A stretch of DNA of 64,000 bases from an uncultured Lachnospiraceae bacterium (GTDB lineage Bacteria; Bacillota; Clostridia; Lachnospirales; Lachnospiraceae), in NCBI GenBank assembly GCA_910579225.1, contig CAJTTI010000010.1:53187-117186 (forward strand). Reading direction: 5' to 3'. The translations under genes were made by a program, and so were the position numbers. This document shows, piece by piece, positions 8,583-17,512 of this stretch. Numbering within the stretch: position 1 is the stretch's first letter; each line of letters begins with the position of its first letter. The notes below the pieces were generated by a model. That model made no database searches, was not told where the DNA came from, and saw nothing but the letters and a program-made list of their open reading frames with translations.

Positions 8583-9731
8583 ATGTATAAAAAGGGCAGA
8601 GCATGGATTGAACTTCAGATGAAGAACCTGAAACATAATGTGGAACTCTTTCAAAGACTTCTTCCGGAATACTGCGTATTGATGCCTGCAGTGAAGGCAA
8701 ACGCCTACGGACACGGCGCACAAGAGATTGGAGAAGAGCTTCAACGACTGGGAATCCAGGATTACTGTGTGGCTTGCGCAGAGGAGGGAGTAAAACTTCG
8801 ACAGGAGGGAATCAGGGGACAGATTCTGGTATTAGGCTATACGCATCCCAGAGAATTTGACCTTTTGCACGAATATAAACTGACACAGACTGTGGTGGAC
8901 TACGCATATGGAAAAGAACTGGAATCCTATGGAAAAAAATTATCTGTGCATGTGGGCGTTGATACCGGTATGCACAGGCTGGGAGAGTCCTGTACCAATT
9001 ATTCAAAGATACGGAGATTGTGGGAGCTGAAGAATCTGGACATTACAGGAATCTATTCTCATTTGTGTACTTCGGACGGAACTACAGAAAAGGAACGGGA
9101 ATATATGCGGCTGCAGGAGGTTCGGTTTCTGGAAGTTGTCAGATTTCTGAGAGCAGATGGCAGGACCGGATTTGCAACTCATCTTCAGGGGAGTTACGGA
9201 ATTCTCAACAGGAGCAGACTTGTGGGGGCATATGACTATGCAAGGGCCGGAATTGCCCTGTATGGGGTGCTTAGCGAAGCGTCCGCAGAACTGGAAGCAA
9301 TGTACGATTTAAAGCCGGTATTGTCTCTGAAAGCCCGGATCGAATGCATAAGAGAGCTGAAGCAGGGCGAAGGTGCAGGGTATGGACTTGCCTGGCACGC
9401 GGATTCTCCCTGCAGGCTGGCGGCGGTATCCATTGGTTATGCAGACGGATACCCGCGGGCGCTCTCGAATAAAGGATATGCACTGGTACAGGGAAGGAAG
9501 GCCCCCATTATTGGAAAAATCTGTATGGATCAGCTTCTGCTGGATGTGACAGATGTGCCGGAAGCGCAACCGGGAGAGGAAGCAGTGTTTATCGGAAAAA
9601 GCGGCGCTTTGGAAATTCGGGCTGAGGAAGTGGCAGAAGAAGCAGGAACCATTGCCAATGAACTTTTGAGCAGGCTTGGAAGCAGGCTTTGCAGAGTGGT
9701 GAAGACAGAGACGAATACAGGGCATCCGTAA
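8583..9731 (+). CDS. vanT: VanT-like serine/alanine racemase without the membrane domain
   Basis: This 382-residue PLP racemase has the PLP lysine K38 (AVKANAYGHG) and the catalytic tyrosine Y267 (GAGYGLAWH). At the position where alanine racemases usually have Tyr (TIPYE), it has Asn359 (TIANELLSRLGSR); by family knowledge this replacement marks VanT-type serine racemases. Full VanT proteins are about 700 residues with an N-terminal multi-helix membrane domain thought to take up serine. That domain is absent here, and the start region already matches the racemase start. Placement right after vanG supports D-Ser supply. A soluble alanine racemase remains possible. Confidence 0.75.
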   Translation: MYKKGRAWIELQMKNLKHNVELFQRLLPEYCVLMPAVKANAYGHGAQEIGEELQRLGIQDYCVACAEEGVKLRQEGIRGQILVLGYTHPREFDLLHEYKLTQTVVDYAYGKELESYGKKLSVHVGVDTGMHRLGESCTNYSKIRRLWELKNLDITGIYSHLCTSDGTTEKEREYMRLQEVRFLEVVRFLRADGRTGFATHLQGSYGILNRSRLVGAYDYARAGIALYGVLSEASAELEAMYDLKPVLSLKARIECIRELKQGEGAGYGLAWHADSPCRLAAVSIGYADGYPRALSNKGYALVQGRKAPIIGKICMDQLLLDVTDVPEAQPGEEAVFIGKSGALEIRAEEVAEEAGTIANELLSRLGSRLCRVVKTETNTGHP

Positions 9732-9759
9732 CAGATGCCCTGTCCTTTTGTTTTATTTT
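9717..9759 (+). terminator. Intrinsic terminator of the van operon
   Basis: A 10-bp stem, ACAGGGCATC (9717-9726) with GATGCCCTGT (9734-9743), is followed by a T-rich tract. The left arm and loop overlap the last codons of the racemase gene. The next gene converges from the other strand. Confidence 0.8.
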
Positions 9760-11054
9760 TGACGTTTTATAAATATTGCAGCCAGTGTACACAGAAGCAG
9801 CAGATACGGATAATACAAATACGGCATGATCTGGAGAGAAGCGATGCCGGCTATATTTGCTGCGATCAGAAGCTGGGCGCCGTAAGGAATGATTCCCTGA
9901 GCGATGCAGGTGGAAATGTCCAGAAGAGAAGCAGTTCGCTGGGGCGTGATGTCGTATTCCTTTCGGATGTCTGCGGCAATGGGAGCTGTGACGACAATGG
10001 CAACGGTATTGTTGGCCGTGGAAATATCCATTAATATGGAGATAAACATAATGCCCAGCTGTCCGCCTTTGATACCATGGAAGTATTTCCGGATAAAGGC
10101 AATGATCGTCTCAAATCCCCCGTTGTATTTGATCAGTGCGGCGAGTGCGGTGGCAAGTATGGTAACAGCAATCGTCTCATACATACCGGAGACTCCGGTG
10201 CCCATAGAGATAAAAACATTATGAAGGTCAATGGAACCGGTGCCAAGACCGATGACAGTGCAGAGGACCAGGCCGATTCCAAGAACCATCAGTACATTAA
10301 CGCCTGCCAGAGCAGTAACCAGAATGATCAGGTAGGGCAGTGTGCGTATGATGGTGTAGGAGTATTCCTCCACAGCAGCCGGTTTTCCGGTCCATGCGAT
10401 CAGAAGAAGGATCACACAGGTGATCAGGGCGGCGGGCATTGCGATCAGAAAATTTTCCCGGAATTTATCCGGCATCTGGCATCCTTGGGTTCTGGTCGCA
10501 GCGATGGTGGTATCAGAGATAAAGGACAGATTGTCTCCAAACATGGCCCCGCCCACGAGAGCGCCGAAACACAGTGGAAGAGACAGTCCGGCCGACTGAG
10601 AGATACCGAGTGCCAGGGAGCCCATGACCGTGATTGTTCCGCAGGAAGTACCCATAGCCATGGAAATCATACAGGCGACCAGGAAGATGCCCAGAACTGT
10701 CAGTCTGCCGGGAACGATGCTTAGAAGCAGATTTGCCGTATCTGTCGCACAGCCGGAAGCAGAGGCAACGCCGCTGAATGCGCCGGACAGTAAAAAGATA
10801 AAAATCATAATGAGAATATTGTCATCCCCCATGCCGGAGGCGCAAATCTTCATTTTCTCATCAAAAGAGACAGACCGGTTCTGGAACAAGGCAACTGCCA
10901 TTGCGGCCATAAAAGCTACCACCACAGACATGACGTAAAAGCCCTGAACTCCTTCCTGGGGCCGGATATACTCATAGTACACACCAACACCAATATAGAT
11001 GATCAAAAATACCAGGATAGGCAGGAGGGCAGAAGCCCTTTTATTGCGTTTCAT
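9753..11054 (-). CDS. NhaC-family Na+/H+ antiporter
   Basis: The start is placed at 11054 (MKRNKRASALLPILVFL), behind a GGGGGA site; the frame is open 39 nt further upstream without such a site. The 433-residue product is almost wholly hydrophobic with about 10-12 membrane helices. Family marks are GTSCGTITVMGSLALG, FGALVGGAMFGDNLSFISDTTIAATR and the late repeat with ILMDISTANNTVAIVV and AQGIIPYGAQLL. It matches the NhaC/malate-lactate antiporter group of the ion transporter superfamily. It should exchange Na+ for H+, or an organic acid, at the cell membrane; the exact substrate cannot be told. In a sodium- or proton-dependent acetogen it could feed ion homeostasis. Confidence 0.85.
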   Translation of the reverse strand: MKRNKRASALLPILVFLIIYIGVGVYYEYIRPQEGVQGFYVMSVVVAFMAAMAVALFQNRSVSFDEKMKICASGMGDDNILIMIFIFLLSGAFSGVASASGCATDTANLLLSIVPGRLTVLGIFLVACMISMAMGTSCGTITVMGSLALGISQSAGLSLPLCFGALVGGAMFGDNLSFISDTTIAATRTQGCQMPDKFRENFLIAMPAALITCVILLLIAWTGKPAAVEEYSYTIIRTLPYLIILVTALAGVNVLMVLGIGLVLCTVIGLGTGSIDLHNVFISMGTGVSGMYETIAVTILATALAALIKYNGGFETIIAFIRKYFHGIKGGQLGIMFISILMDISTANNTVAIVVTAPIAADIRKEYDITPQRTASLLDISTCIAQGIIPYGAQLLIAANIAGIASLQIMPYLYYPYLLLLCTLAAIFIKRQK

Positions 11055-11204
11055 AGAATAAATCCCCCTGTAAAAATTTTTATGATTTATCATAACACAA
11101 AACCTGTATTTTTCCTATACTTTTAAAAAAAATTGGTTTATACTGAGAAAAACGTGTTTGTACACAGACAGGAAAATAGGTATATTAAGGAGGAAGCAGT
11201 ATTG

Positions 11205-12074
11205 ATGAATACGGCAGAATTACTGGATGATCTGCAGAACAAAGCACACAGGGATGCAGATTTGAGAAAGACACTTCTGAAAACACGTGAAGAAAAAAAT
11301 CCGGTGGATGCTTTTTGCAGAAAGTGTCAGGAGCTTGGATATCCGATCTATGTGATGGACCTGATCCATGCGGGAGAGGAATTTTATGGAAATATGCGCC
11401 GCAGCACTAACGGAGGGGGTGAAAACTCCCCGAAGCTTCAGGGAGAAGACGATTTTTATGAGCTGTTTATGGCAAGTCTCATGAGCGCAGAGCGCAGGGG
11501 AAAACAGACAGAAGAGCAAATAAATACGAACAGATATGCACAGATGAAAGCACAGATTGAAGCGCAGATTGCGCAGTATCCGGTCTGTGAATATGCATTT
11601 ATCCAGCCGGAAGATATTCCGTTCCTGGAACAAGTGCGCTATATCTGCAGGACAGAGTGCCCCCAATACGGGACGTCCTGGTCCTGTCCGCCGGCAGTGG
11701 GGACGGTGGAGGAATGCAGGGAACGGTGTATGGCATACAGCGGTGGATTTCTGTTCACGACAATGACAGAAGTAAAGGATATGGCGAATATGGAAGAGAC
11801 GCTTTCGACCCGGTTTGATCACGAAGAGGTCACCCGGGAAATCCGGGAGCTGTTTTATAAGCAGGGCTGTGAGGTTCTGGTACTTTCCACAGAATCCTGT
11901 GCAGTCTGTGAGAAATGCGCCTATCCGGAGGCCCCCTGCCGTCATCCGGATCAGATGTTTCCCTGTGTGGAGAGCTATGGGATCCTGGTGACTGAACTGG
12001 CACAAAAGTGCGAAATCAGTTTTATGAGTGCGGGAAATGTGGTAACCTGGTTCAGCCTGATTCTGTATCAGTAG
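11205..12074 (+). CDS. Nif11-like N-terminal domain fused to a DUF2284 cysteine-rich protein
   Basis: The start is ATG 11205, behind AAGGAGG; 289 residues. Residues 1 to about 70 resemble the Nif11 leader-like domain: LLDDLQNKAHRDADLRKTLL, then ELGYPIYVMDL. They are followed by a RRSTNGGGENSPKL segment. From about residue 120 the protein is DUF2284-like, a metal-binding family: CRTECPQYGTSWSCPPAVG, then a cluster CAVCEKCAYPEAPCRHP and PCVESYGI near the end. About a dozen cysteines suggest an iron-sulfur or zinc site. Function is unknown. It lies alone between the antiporter (divergent) and the spore gene yqfC. Confidence 0.7.
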   Translation: MNTAELLDDLQNKAHRDADLRKTLLKTREEKNPVDAFCRKCQELGYPIYVMDLIHAGEEFYGNMRRSTNGGGENSPKLQGEDDFYELFMASLMSAERRGKQTEEQINTNRYAQMKAQIEAQIAQYPVCEYAFIQPEDIPFLEQVRYICRTECPQYGTSWSCPPAVGTVEECRERCMAYSGGFLFTTMTEVKDMANMEETLSTRFDHEEVTREIRELFYKQGCEVLVLSTESCAVCEKCAYPEAPCRHPDQMFPCVESYGILVTELAQKCEISFMSAGNVVTWFSLILYQ

Positions 12075-12139
12075 AGAACACCTGACATAAAAAACATATC
12101 CATACATATATTTGTAGTAAACATTCAGGCTGGTATAGA

Positions 12140-12400
12140 ATGAAACTGAGAGAACAGATGGCGGAAAAGCTGAAGCTTCCAAAAGATCTGGTGATGGGAG
12201 CAGCTGTGCTGACCGTGACGGGAAGAAGTGAAGCTTACATTGAAAATTACCGGGGAATCATTGAATATACAGAACAGCGGATTCGTCTTCAGACCAAGAC
12301 CTGTCAGATGACTTTATGCGGAGAGGGACTGCATATTGATTATTATACAGAAGATGAGATGAAAATATCAGGCAAGATTGGAGAAATCCGTTATTGTTAA
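12140..12400 (+). CDS. yqfC: YqfC-family spore protein
   Basis: The 86-residue product matches the YabP/YqfC family: LPKDLVMGAAVLTVTGRSEA, then an IENYRGIIEYTEQRI core. YqfC and YqfD are co-transcribed sporulation genes under sigma-E in Bacillus and are conserved in spore-forming Clostridia. The stop overlaps the yqfD TTG start by 7 bp. Their presence suggests sporulation ancestry, not proof that the organism makes spores. Confidence 0.85.
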   Translation: MKLREQMAEKLKLPKDLVMGAAVLTVTGRSEAYIENYRGIIEYTEQRIRLQTKTCQMTLCGEGLHIDYYTEDEMKISGKIGEIRYC

Positions 12401-13635
12401 CGAATTTTTTGAAATTTCTGAAAGGTTATGTGGTTATACGTCTGTCCGGGTATTCGCCGGAGCGTTTTCTGAATCTGTGCAGCCGTCACCGTATTGTATT
12501 GTGGGGCCTTCGTTCTGTTGGAACAGAATACGAGATGTGTATCAGTATCAGCGGTTTTAAAAAGCTTCGGCCGCTGGTGCATAAGACAAGGACAAAGGCC
12601 GTGATTCTGGAAAGACATGGTCTTCCTTTTATTCTTTATCATTATCAGAACCGAAAACTGTTCGCAGGCGGTGCGCTTCTTGGTGCAGTGCTTTTGTATG
12701 TTATGTCGCTTTTTATCTGGAATATTCGTGTGGAAGGAAACTACAGTTTAAGCGATGAGGTGATTCTCGGATATCTGGAAAGTATACAGATTGTACATGG
12801 TATGGCGAAGAAGGATATTCATGGGGAAGAGATCGAAGCGGATTTAAGAGAACATTTTCCGGAAATTACATGGACGTCAGCGGAAGTAAAAGGAACGAGA
12901 CTCATCATCCATATACAGGAAAACGAAGATGCCGTTCCGAAAGAAATTCCAGACGAGGAACCGGCGGATCTGACAGCTTCCGGAGCAGGTACGATTGTCT
13001 CCATGATCGTCCGGAGCGGAACACCGGCAATTTCCGAAGGGATGGAAGTGCAAAAAGGCGATATGCTGGTGGAGAGCAGAGTGGATGTGCTAAACGATGC
13101 AGGAGAGACGGCCAACACTTATTATGTTCATGCAGATGCAGATATTGTGATCCGGAGAACAGAGCACTATCAATCGTCTTTCGATATGAAATATATGAAA
13201 AAGGTATATACTGGAGAGACGAAGACATCTTATTATTTGATTCTTGGGAAAAAGAGGCTGGATATTGGGTTTTGGAACAGAGATTCTTATGAGCAGTCTG
13301 ATTCTATTGCCAGTGAACTTCCTCTTAGAATTACGGAAAATTTTTATCTGCCTGTGATACTGGGGAAAAATACGCAGCAGGAATATATTCTCAGTGAAGC
13401 AGTCTATGCGCGGGAAGAGGCTGTAGCGCGTGCAAAAGAGGAGTGGGGACTGTTTTTTGAAAAATTAAGAATAAAGGGACTGCAAATTATTGAAAATAAT
13501 GTTAAAATAGAGATCAATGGGTCCGTCTGTACAGCAGAAGGAGATTATGTAGTGGAGGAATCAGCGGTACAGGAACAGGCCCCGGAGATTACGGTTCCCG
13601 AAGAGCCGGCAGAATCGGTGTTGGAGACAGATTGA
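12394..13635 (+). CDS. yqfD: YqfD-family sporulation membrane protein
   Basis: The TTG start at 12394 overlaps yqfC. The 413-residue product has the YqfD layout: an N-terminal soluble region with GYVVIRLSGYSPERFLNLC, one membrane helix near residues 88-108 (GGALLGAVLLYVMSLFIWNI), and a large outer domain starting with a POTRA-like stretch (IRVEGNYSLSDEVI). The C-terminal tail is Glu/Pro-rich. In Bacillus the gene is needed for normal engulfment-stage sporulation. It heads a run with phoH and ybeY, an order conserved widely in Firmicutes. Confidence 0.88.
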   Translation: MLTNFLKFLKGYVVIRLSGYSPERFLNLCSRHRIVLWGLRSVGTEYEMCISISGFKKLRPLVHKTRTKAVILERHGLPFILYHYQNRKLFAGGALLGAVLLYVMSLFIWNIRVEGNYSLSDEVILGYLESIQIVHGMAKKDIHGEEIEADLREHFPEITWTSAEVKGTRLIIHIQENEDAVPKEIPDEEPADLTASGAGTIVSMIVRSGTPAISEGMEVQKGDMLVESRVDVLNDAGETANTYYVHADADIVIRRTEHYQSSFDMKYMKKVYTGETKTSYYLILGKKRLDIGFWNRDSYEQSDSIASELPLRITENFYLPVILGKNTQQEYILSEAVYAREEAVARAKEEWGLFFEKLRIKGLQIIENNVKIEINGSVCTAEGDYVVEESAVQEQAPEITVPEEPAESVLETD

Positions 13636-13710
13636 AAAAACGCTGATGAAAACAGCAGTTTCTTAACAAGAACAGACGCAGAATTATATTACGAAAGGGA
13701 ACAGATACAG

Positions 13711-14733
13711 GTGACATTAGAAGAACATATTTTTGATATTTCGTCCGAGCATGAACAAAATGTATTCGGACAATTTGACGTATATCTGAAGAAGATTGAG
13801 CGGACTACCGGAGTATCGGCGATTAGCCGGGACGGAGGGCTAAAGCTGATTGGAAGTGAAGTACAGGTGGAACAGGCAAAGCAGGTTTTGTTGGAACTGT
13901 TGGAACTGTCCGTCAGGGGAAGTCAAATCACGGAACAGAATGTGGATTATGCATTGGCGCTGGCCATGGAGAAGCAAAGCGGGGCACTTTTGGCTGTAGA
14001 TGCGGATCTGATCTGCCACACCATCAGCGGGAAATCCATCAAACCCAAGACGCTGGGACAAAAACAGTATGTGGACGCGATCAGAAGGGACATGATTGTA
14101 TTCGGCATCGGACCGGCCGGGACAGGTAAGACTTATCTGGCCATGGCCATGGCGATTACTGCTTTTAAGGCAAATGAGGTGGAACGGATAATTCTTACCC
14201 GTCCTGCAATTGAAGCGGGAGAGAAGCTGGGTTTTCTGCCAGGTGATCTTCAGAGCAAGGTGGATCCCTATCTTCGTCCTCTTTATGACGCGCTGTATCA
14301 GATTATGGGTGCAGAAAGCTTTCAGAAGAATATGGAAAAGGGGCTGATTGAAGTGGCTCCTCTCGCTTATATGCGCGGGAGAACTCTGGATAATGCATTT
14401 ATCATTCTGGATGAGGCACAGAATACGACCCAGGCGCAGATGAAGATGTTTTTGACCAGAATCGGTTTTGGCTCCAAAGTGGTGATAACGGGCGATGAGA
14501 CACAAAAAGATCTGTCTCCGGATGTCCGTTCTGGTCTGGAAGTGGCAGAGAAGGTACTGGCCAGAGTGGAAGGTGTCTCCTTCTGTAGGCTGACCAGCCG
14601 GGACGTGGTGCGTCATCCGCTGGTACAGAAAATCGTAACTGCATATGAAGAATATGAGAAAAGGACCGAAGGAAGAAAGGAACATCATGACGCTAAACGT
14701 AGAAAAGGAATACGATCTGGAACTCGGAATTGA
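13711..14733 (+). CDS. phoH: PhoH-family ATPase
   Basis: The product has 340 residues from GTG 13711, preceded by a GGGAACAG site. The Walker A loop GPAGTGKT is at residues 134-141. ILTRPAIEAGEKLGFLPGD, the DEQN-type Walker B (FIILDEAQNTT) and VVITGDETQKDL are typical of the PhoH (YbeZ) group. PhoH/YbeZ proteins are ATPases thought to work with the endoribonuclease YbeY in RNA or ribosome maturation. The adjacent, overlapping ybeY supports that. The N-terminal 100 residues contain the usual KH-like segment. Confidence 0.93.
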   Translation: MTLEEHIFDISSEHEQNVFGQFDVYLKKIERTTGVSAISRDGGLKLIGSEVQVEQAKQVLLELLELSVRGSQITEQNVDYALALAMEKQSGALLAVDADLICHTISGKSIKPKTLGQKQYVDAIRRDMIVFGIGPAGTGKTYLAMAMAITAFKANEVERIILTRPAIEAGEKLGFLPGDLQSKVDPYLRPLYDALYQIMGAESFQKNMEKGLIEVAPLAYMRGRTLDNAFIILDEAQNTTQAQMKMFLTRIGFGSKVVITGDETQKDLSPDVRSGLEVAEKVLARVEGVSFCRLTSRDVVRHPLVQKIVTAYEEYEKRTEGRKEHHDAKRRKGIRSGTRN

Positions 14734-15184
14734 TTATGAGGAGACCGCAGAACTGGTGGCAGAACTGGTTCTGACAGAAGAGAACTGCCTATATGAAGCA
14801 GAGGTGAGCCTTCTTCTGACTTCCGATGAGGAGATCCATAAACTGAATCTTGCGTACCGGGGAATCGACAGACCAACAGATGTACTGTCATTTCCGCAGA
14901 TTTCCTATGAGGCGCCCGGGGACTTTACATGGGCGGAAGACCACGAAACGGAATGTTTCAATCCGGATACGGGAGAAATGTTTCTGGGCGATATTATCAT
15001 TTCTCTGGATAAAGTACGGGAACAGGCAGCACGTTACGGGCACGGGCAGAAGCGGGAGTTTGCATTTCTTGTGGCGCACAGTATGCTGCATCTGCTTGGG
15101 TATGATCATATGACGGAGGAAGACGCTGCAGATATGGAGGCGAGACAGTCGGCTGTACTGCAGCGTGCAGGTATTGAAAGATAA
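14687..15184 (+). CDS. ybeY: YbeY, rRNA-maturation endoribonuclease
   Basis: The start at ATG 14687 (MTLNVEKEYDLELG) has a GAAAGG site and lies inside the 3' end of phoH, a 47-bp overlap; 165 residues. The zinc-binding HSMLHLLGYDHMTEED motif (H-x3-H-x5-H) near the C-terminus is diagnostic. RGIDRPTDVLSFP and GDIIISLDKVREQA are also family marks. It takes part in 16S rRNA 3'-end maturation and 70S quality control. Overlap with phoH implies coupled translation. Confidence 0.95.
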   Translation: MTLNVEKEYDLELGIDYEETAELVAELVLTEENCLYEAEVSLLLTSDEEIHKLNLAYRGIDRPTDVLSFPQISYEAPGDFTWAEDHETECFNPDTGEMFLGDIIISLDKVREQAARYGHGQKREFAFLVAHSMLHLLGYDHMTEEDAADMEARQSAVLQRAGIER

Positions 15185-15203
15185 AGAGGACAGGGATGGA
15201 TCT

Positions 15204-16865
15204 ATGAATACAAAGAATCAGAGAAAAGGTTCTGACTATATCATACAGGGAGGTATACTGGCGGCTGCATCTATTCTCGTGAGAGTGATCGGGCTGGCAT
15301 ATCGGATTCCTGTTACAAGAATACTTGGACCGGTTGGAAACAGCTATTATTCAGCGGCTTTTGAAGTATATTCCATGGTACTTCTGATCTCATCTTTCAG
15401 CCTACCGCTGGCAGTATCCAAACTGGTTAGTGCACGAATGGCAAAAGGAAAGGTAAAAAGTGCTTACAAGATATTCCGGTGTACCTTGTTTTTTGCACTG
15501 GTATCCGGAGGACTTGGTTCTCTTCTGATCTATTTTGGGGCCGGATTTTTCAGTGATATACTGGTCAATACGCCCCAGAGCAAACTGGCGCTGCAAGTGT
15601 TGGCGCCTACCATTCTGATTGTGGCACTGATGGGATGTATGCGCGGGTATTTTCAGGGGCTTGGTTCCATGGTTCCCACAGCAGTCTCCCAGATCGTGGA
15701 GCAGATCATCAATGCAGCGGTCAGTATCGGCGCTGCATGGGCACTGTTCCGCTATGGAACGAAGCTGGACGCCTTGTTTTCCACAGAGACAGCCGCATAT
15801 GCTTATGGGGCTGCCGGAAGTACCTTCGGTACCGGCGTGGGTGCATTTGTGGGACTCCTGTTCCTGATCTTCATCATGTTGGCATACAATAAGGTGATGA
15901 GAAGAAAAAGGAGCATGGACAAAGGAAGGGATCTGGAGTCTACGGGAGAGATCTACTGGCTTCTGATGGTTACGATTATCCCGGTTATTTTGAGTACGGC
16001 GGTCTATAATCTCAGCGGCATTATTGATCAGGGAATCTTTAAGCATCTGATGACGTTCAAGAAATATGACAGTATGAAAATTGATGAGCTGTGGGGCATA
16101 TTCAGCGGAGAGTATAAAGTACTGACCAATGTTCCGATTGCAGTGGCCTCTGCCATGGCTTCTTCCGCTATTCCCGTACTGACCAGAGCGAGGGTGAATA
16201 AGGACAGGAGGCAGATGCGCAAAAAGACAGAGAATGCGATCCGCTTTGTTATGGTGGTCTGTATTCCGTGTGCGGTGGGACTCTCTGTGCTGGCAGAACC
16301 GATCTTGAAGCTTTTGTTCGGTGCGAAAGAACATTTGGGCATTTCTGCTTCGCTGCTTCAGATGGGAACCTTATCAGTAGTGCTATATGGTATGTCCACG
16401 CTTACCAATGGGATTCTTCAGGGGATGGATAAGATGCGGCTTCCGGTAATTCATGCGACGGTGGCACTGATATTACATGTGGGGCTACTGGTACTGTTGA
16501 TTATGGTGGCTGATCTGAATATCTATGCTGTAGTGTGGGCGAATATTTTCTTCGCCTTCCTTATGTGTGTATTAAATTCACGGTCCATTGTCAAATATAT
16601 GAAATACCGACAGGAGGTGCTCCGGACTTTCCTGATACCTCTGGCGTCTTCTGCGATTATGGGAGGAGCAGCATATGGTGTGTATCAGGGACTGATGATG
16701 GCGTTTCATAACAATACGATTGCTATTCTGACCGCCTGTGTCTGTGCGGTGGTCGTATATGCAGTTGCTCTTCTTCTGCTCAAAGGACTTACAGAAGAAG
16801 AACTTCTGAATTTTCCAAAAGGACATATACTTCTTAGAATTGCAAAAAAACTCAGGCTGATGTAA
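15204..16865 (+). CDS. Polysaccharide/lipid flippase of the MurJ/SpoVB (MOP) superfamily
   Basis: The start is ATG 15204 (MNTKNQRKGSDYIIQGG). The roughly 553-residue product has about 14 membrane helices, beginning with GGILAAASILVRVIGLAYRI and PVTRILGPVGNSYYSAAFEV. It matches the SpoVB/YtgP/MurJ-like group that exports lipid-linked cell-wall or polysaccharide precursors. Which substrate it moves, lipid II or a spore/teichoic precursor, cannot be told. The gene starts 19 bp after ybeY, so it is probably in the same transcript. Confidence 0.85.
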   Translation: MNTKNQRKGSDYIIQGGILAAASILVRVIGLAYRIPVTRILGPVGNSYYSAAFEVYSMVLLISSFSLPLAVSKLVSARMAKGKVKSAYKIFRCTLFFALVSGGLGSLLIYFGAGFFSDILVNTPQSKLALQVLAPTILIVALMGCMRGYFQGLGSMVPTAVSQIVEQIINAAVSIGAAWALFRYGTKLDALFSTETAAYAYGAAGSTFGTGVGAFVGLLFLIFIMLAYNKVMRRKRSMDKGRDLESTGEIYWLLMVTIIPVILSTAVYNLSGIIDQGIFKHLMTFKKYDSMKIDELWGIFSGEYKVLTNVPIAVASAMASSAIPVLTRARVNKDRRQMRKKTENAIRFVMVVCIPCAVGLSVLAEPILKLLFGAKEHLGISASLLQMGTLSVVLYGMSTLTNGILQGMDKMRLPVIHATVALILHVGLLVLLIMVADLNIYAVVWANIFFAFLMCVLNSRSIVKYMKYRQEVLRTFLIPLASSAIMGGAAYGVYQGLMMAFHNNTIAILTACVCAVVVYAVALLLLKGLTEEELLNFPKGHILLRIAKKLRLM

Positions 16866-16939
16866 AATTTTGACGTATAACCCTCTTTTTTCCAGTTCAT
16901 ACTAGTGATAAGGAAAAATTGGAAAAAGGAGGTCTTATT

Positions 16940-17359
16940 ATGTCTAAAAGAATTTGGGGCATTACCGTTACAGTTCTGGCGCTGGTGATTGTAGCAGCGG
17001 CAGCATTCTGGTATATCGGAAGAGATACCGCCACACCCCCGGGAGAACAGAGAGGGACGGAGCTGGTAGAGATGCTTCCGGCAAAGACGAGTCCGGAACA
17101 GGTAACACAGGCGGAGGAACTTCCGGTTTCTCCGCCGGAAACTCCGGACAGTGAGGAAGAGGAGAAAAGGTATGAGTTTATGCTACGGAATCATAATGGT
17201 TATGTGGCAGTCTACCAGCTTCCGGAACATGAGCTTTATGAATATACAGACGTTATCATGGAGATTCTTCCCACAGAGCTTCAGGAAGAGATCCATGATG
17301 GAAAATATCTGAGAAATGAAGAGGAACTTTATAACTTTCTTGAGAATTATACAAGCTGA
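16940..17359 (+). CDS. Membrane-anchored protein with a BofC-like C-terminal domain
   Basis: The start is ATG 16940, behind AAGGAGG (16926-16932); 139 residues. One N-terminal membrane helix (about residues 6-26) is followed by a Pro/Glu-rich linker and a C-terminal domain of about 60 residues. That domain has GYVAVYQLPEHELYEYTDV and LPTELQEEIHDGKYL, then EEELYNFLENY. This pattern is common in Lachnospiraceae and resembles the C-terminal domain of BofC, a forespore regulator. The link to sporulation is weak inference. The domain should lie outside the membrane. Confidence 0.65.
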   Translation: MSKRIWGITVTVLALVIVAAAAFWYIGRDTATPPGEQRGTELVEMLPAKTSPEQVTQAEELPVSPPETPDSEEEEKRYEFMLRNHNGYVAVYQLPEHELYEYTDVIMEILPTELQEEIHDGKYLRNEEELYNFLENYTS

Positions 17360-17512
17360 GGATTGCGTTTACAGGCGGGATGTTGTAAATTATATGTATT
17401 GAGTCCACATGTTTCGAAAGCTGTCGCAGATAAAACGGTCTTTAACAGATCAAAGAACGGAGACTGTCCGGCGGCCGGAAATATGCGGGATAAAGAAGAT
17501 GGTGAACAATTC

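Noticed and set aside
7470..9731. Full vancomycin-resistance operon
   Set aside because: VanXY/VanY and VanW genes are missing, so only a VanG-like ligase/racemase unit is claimed.
17360..17512. T-box or other leader upstream of proB
   Set aside because: No T-box sequence, specifier-like stem or terminator is visible; reported as nothing recognised.
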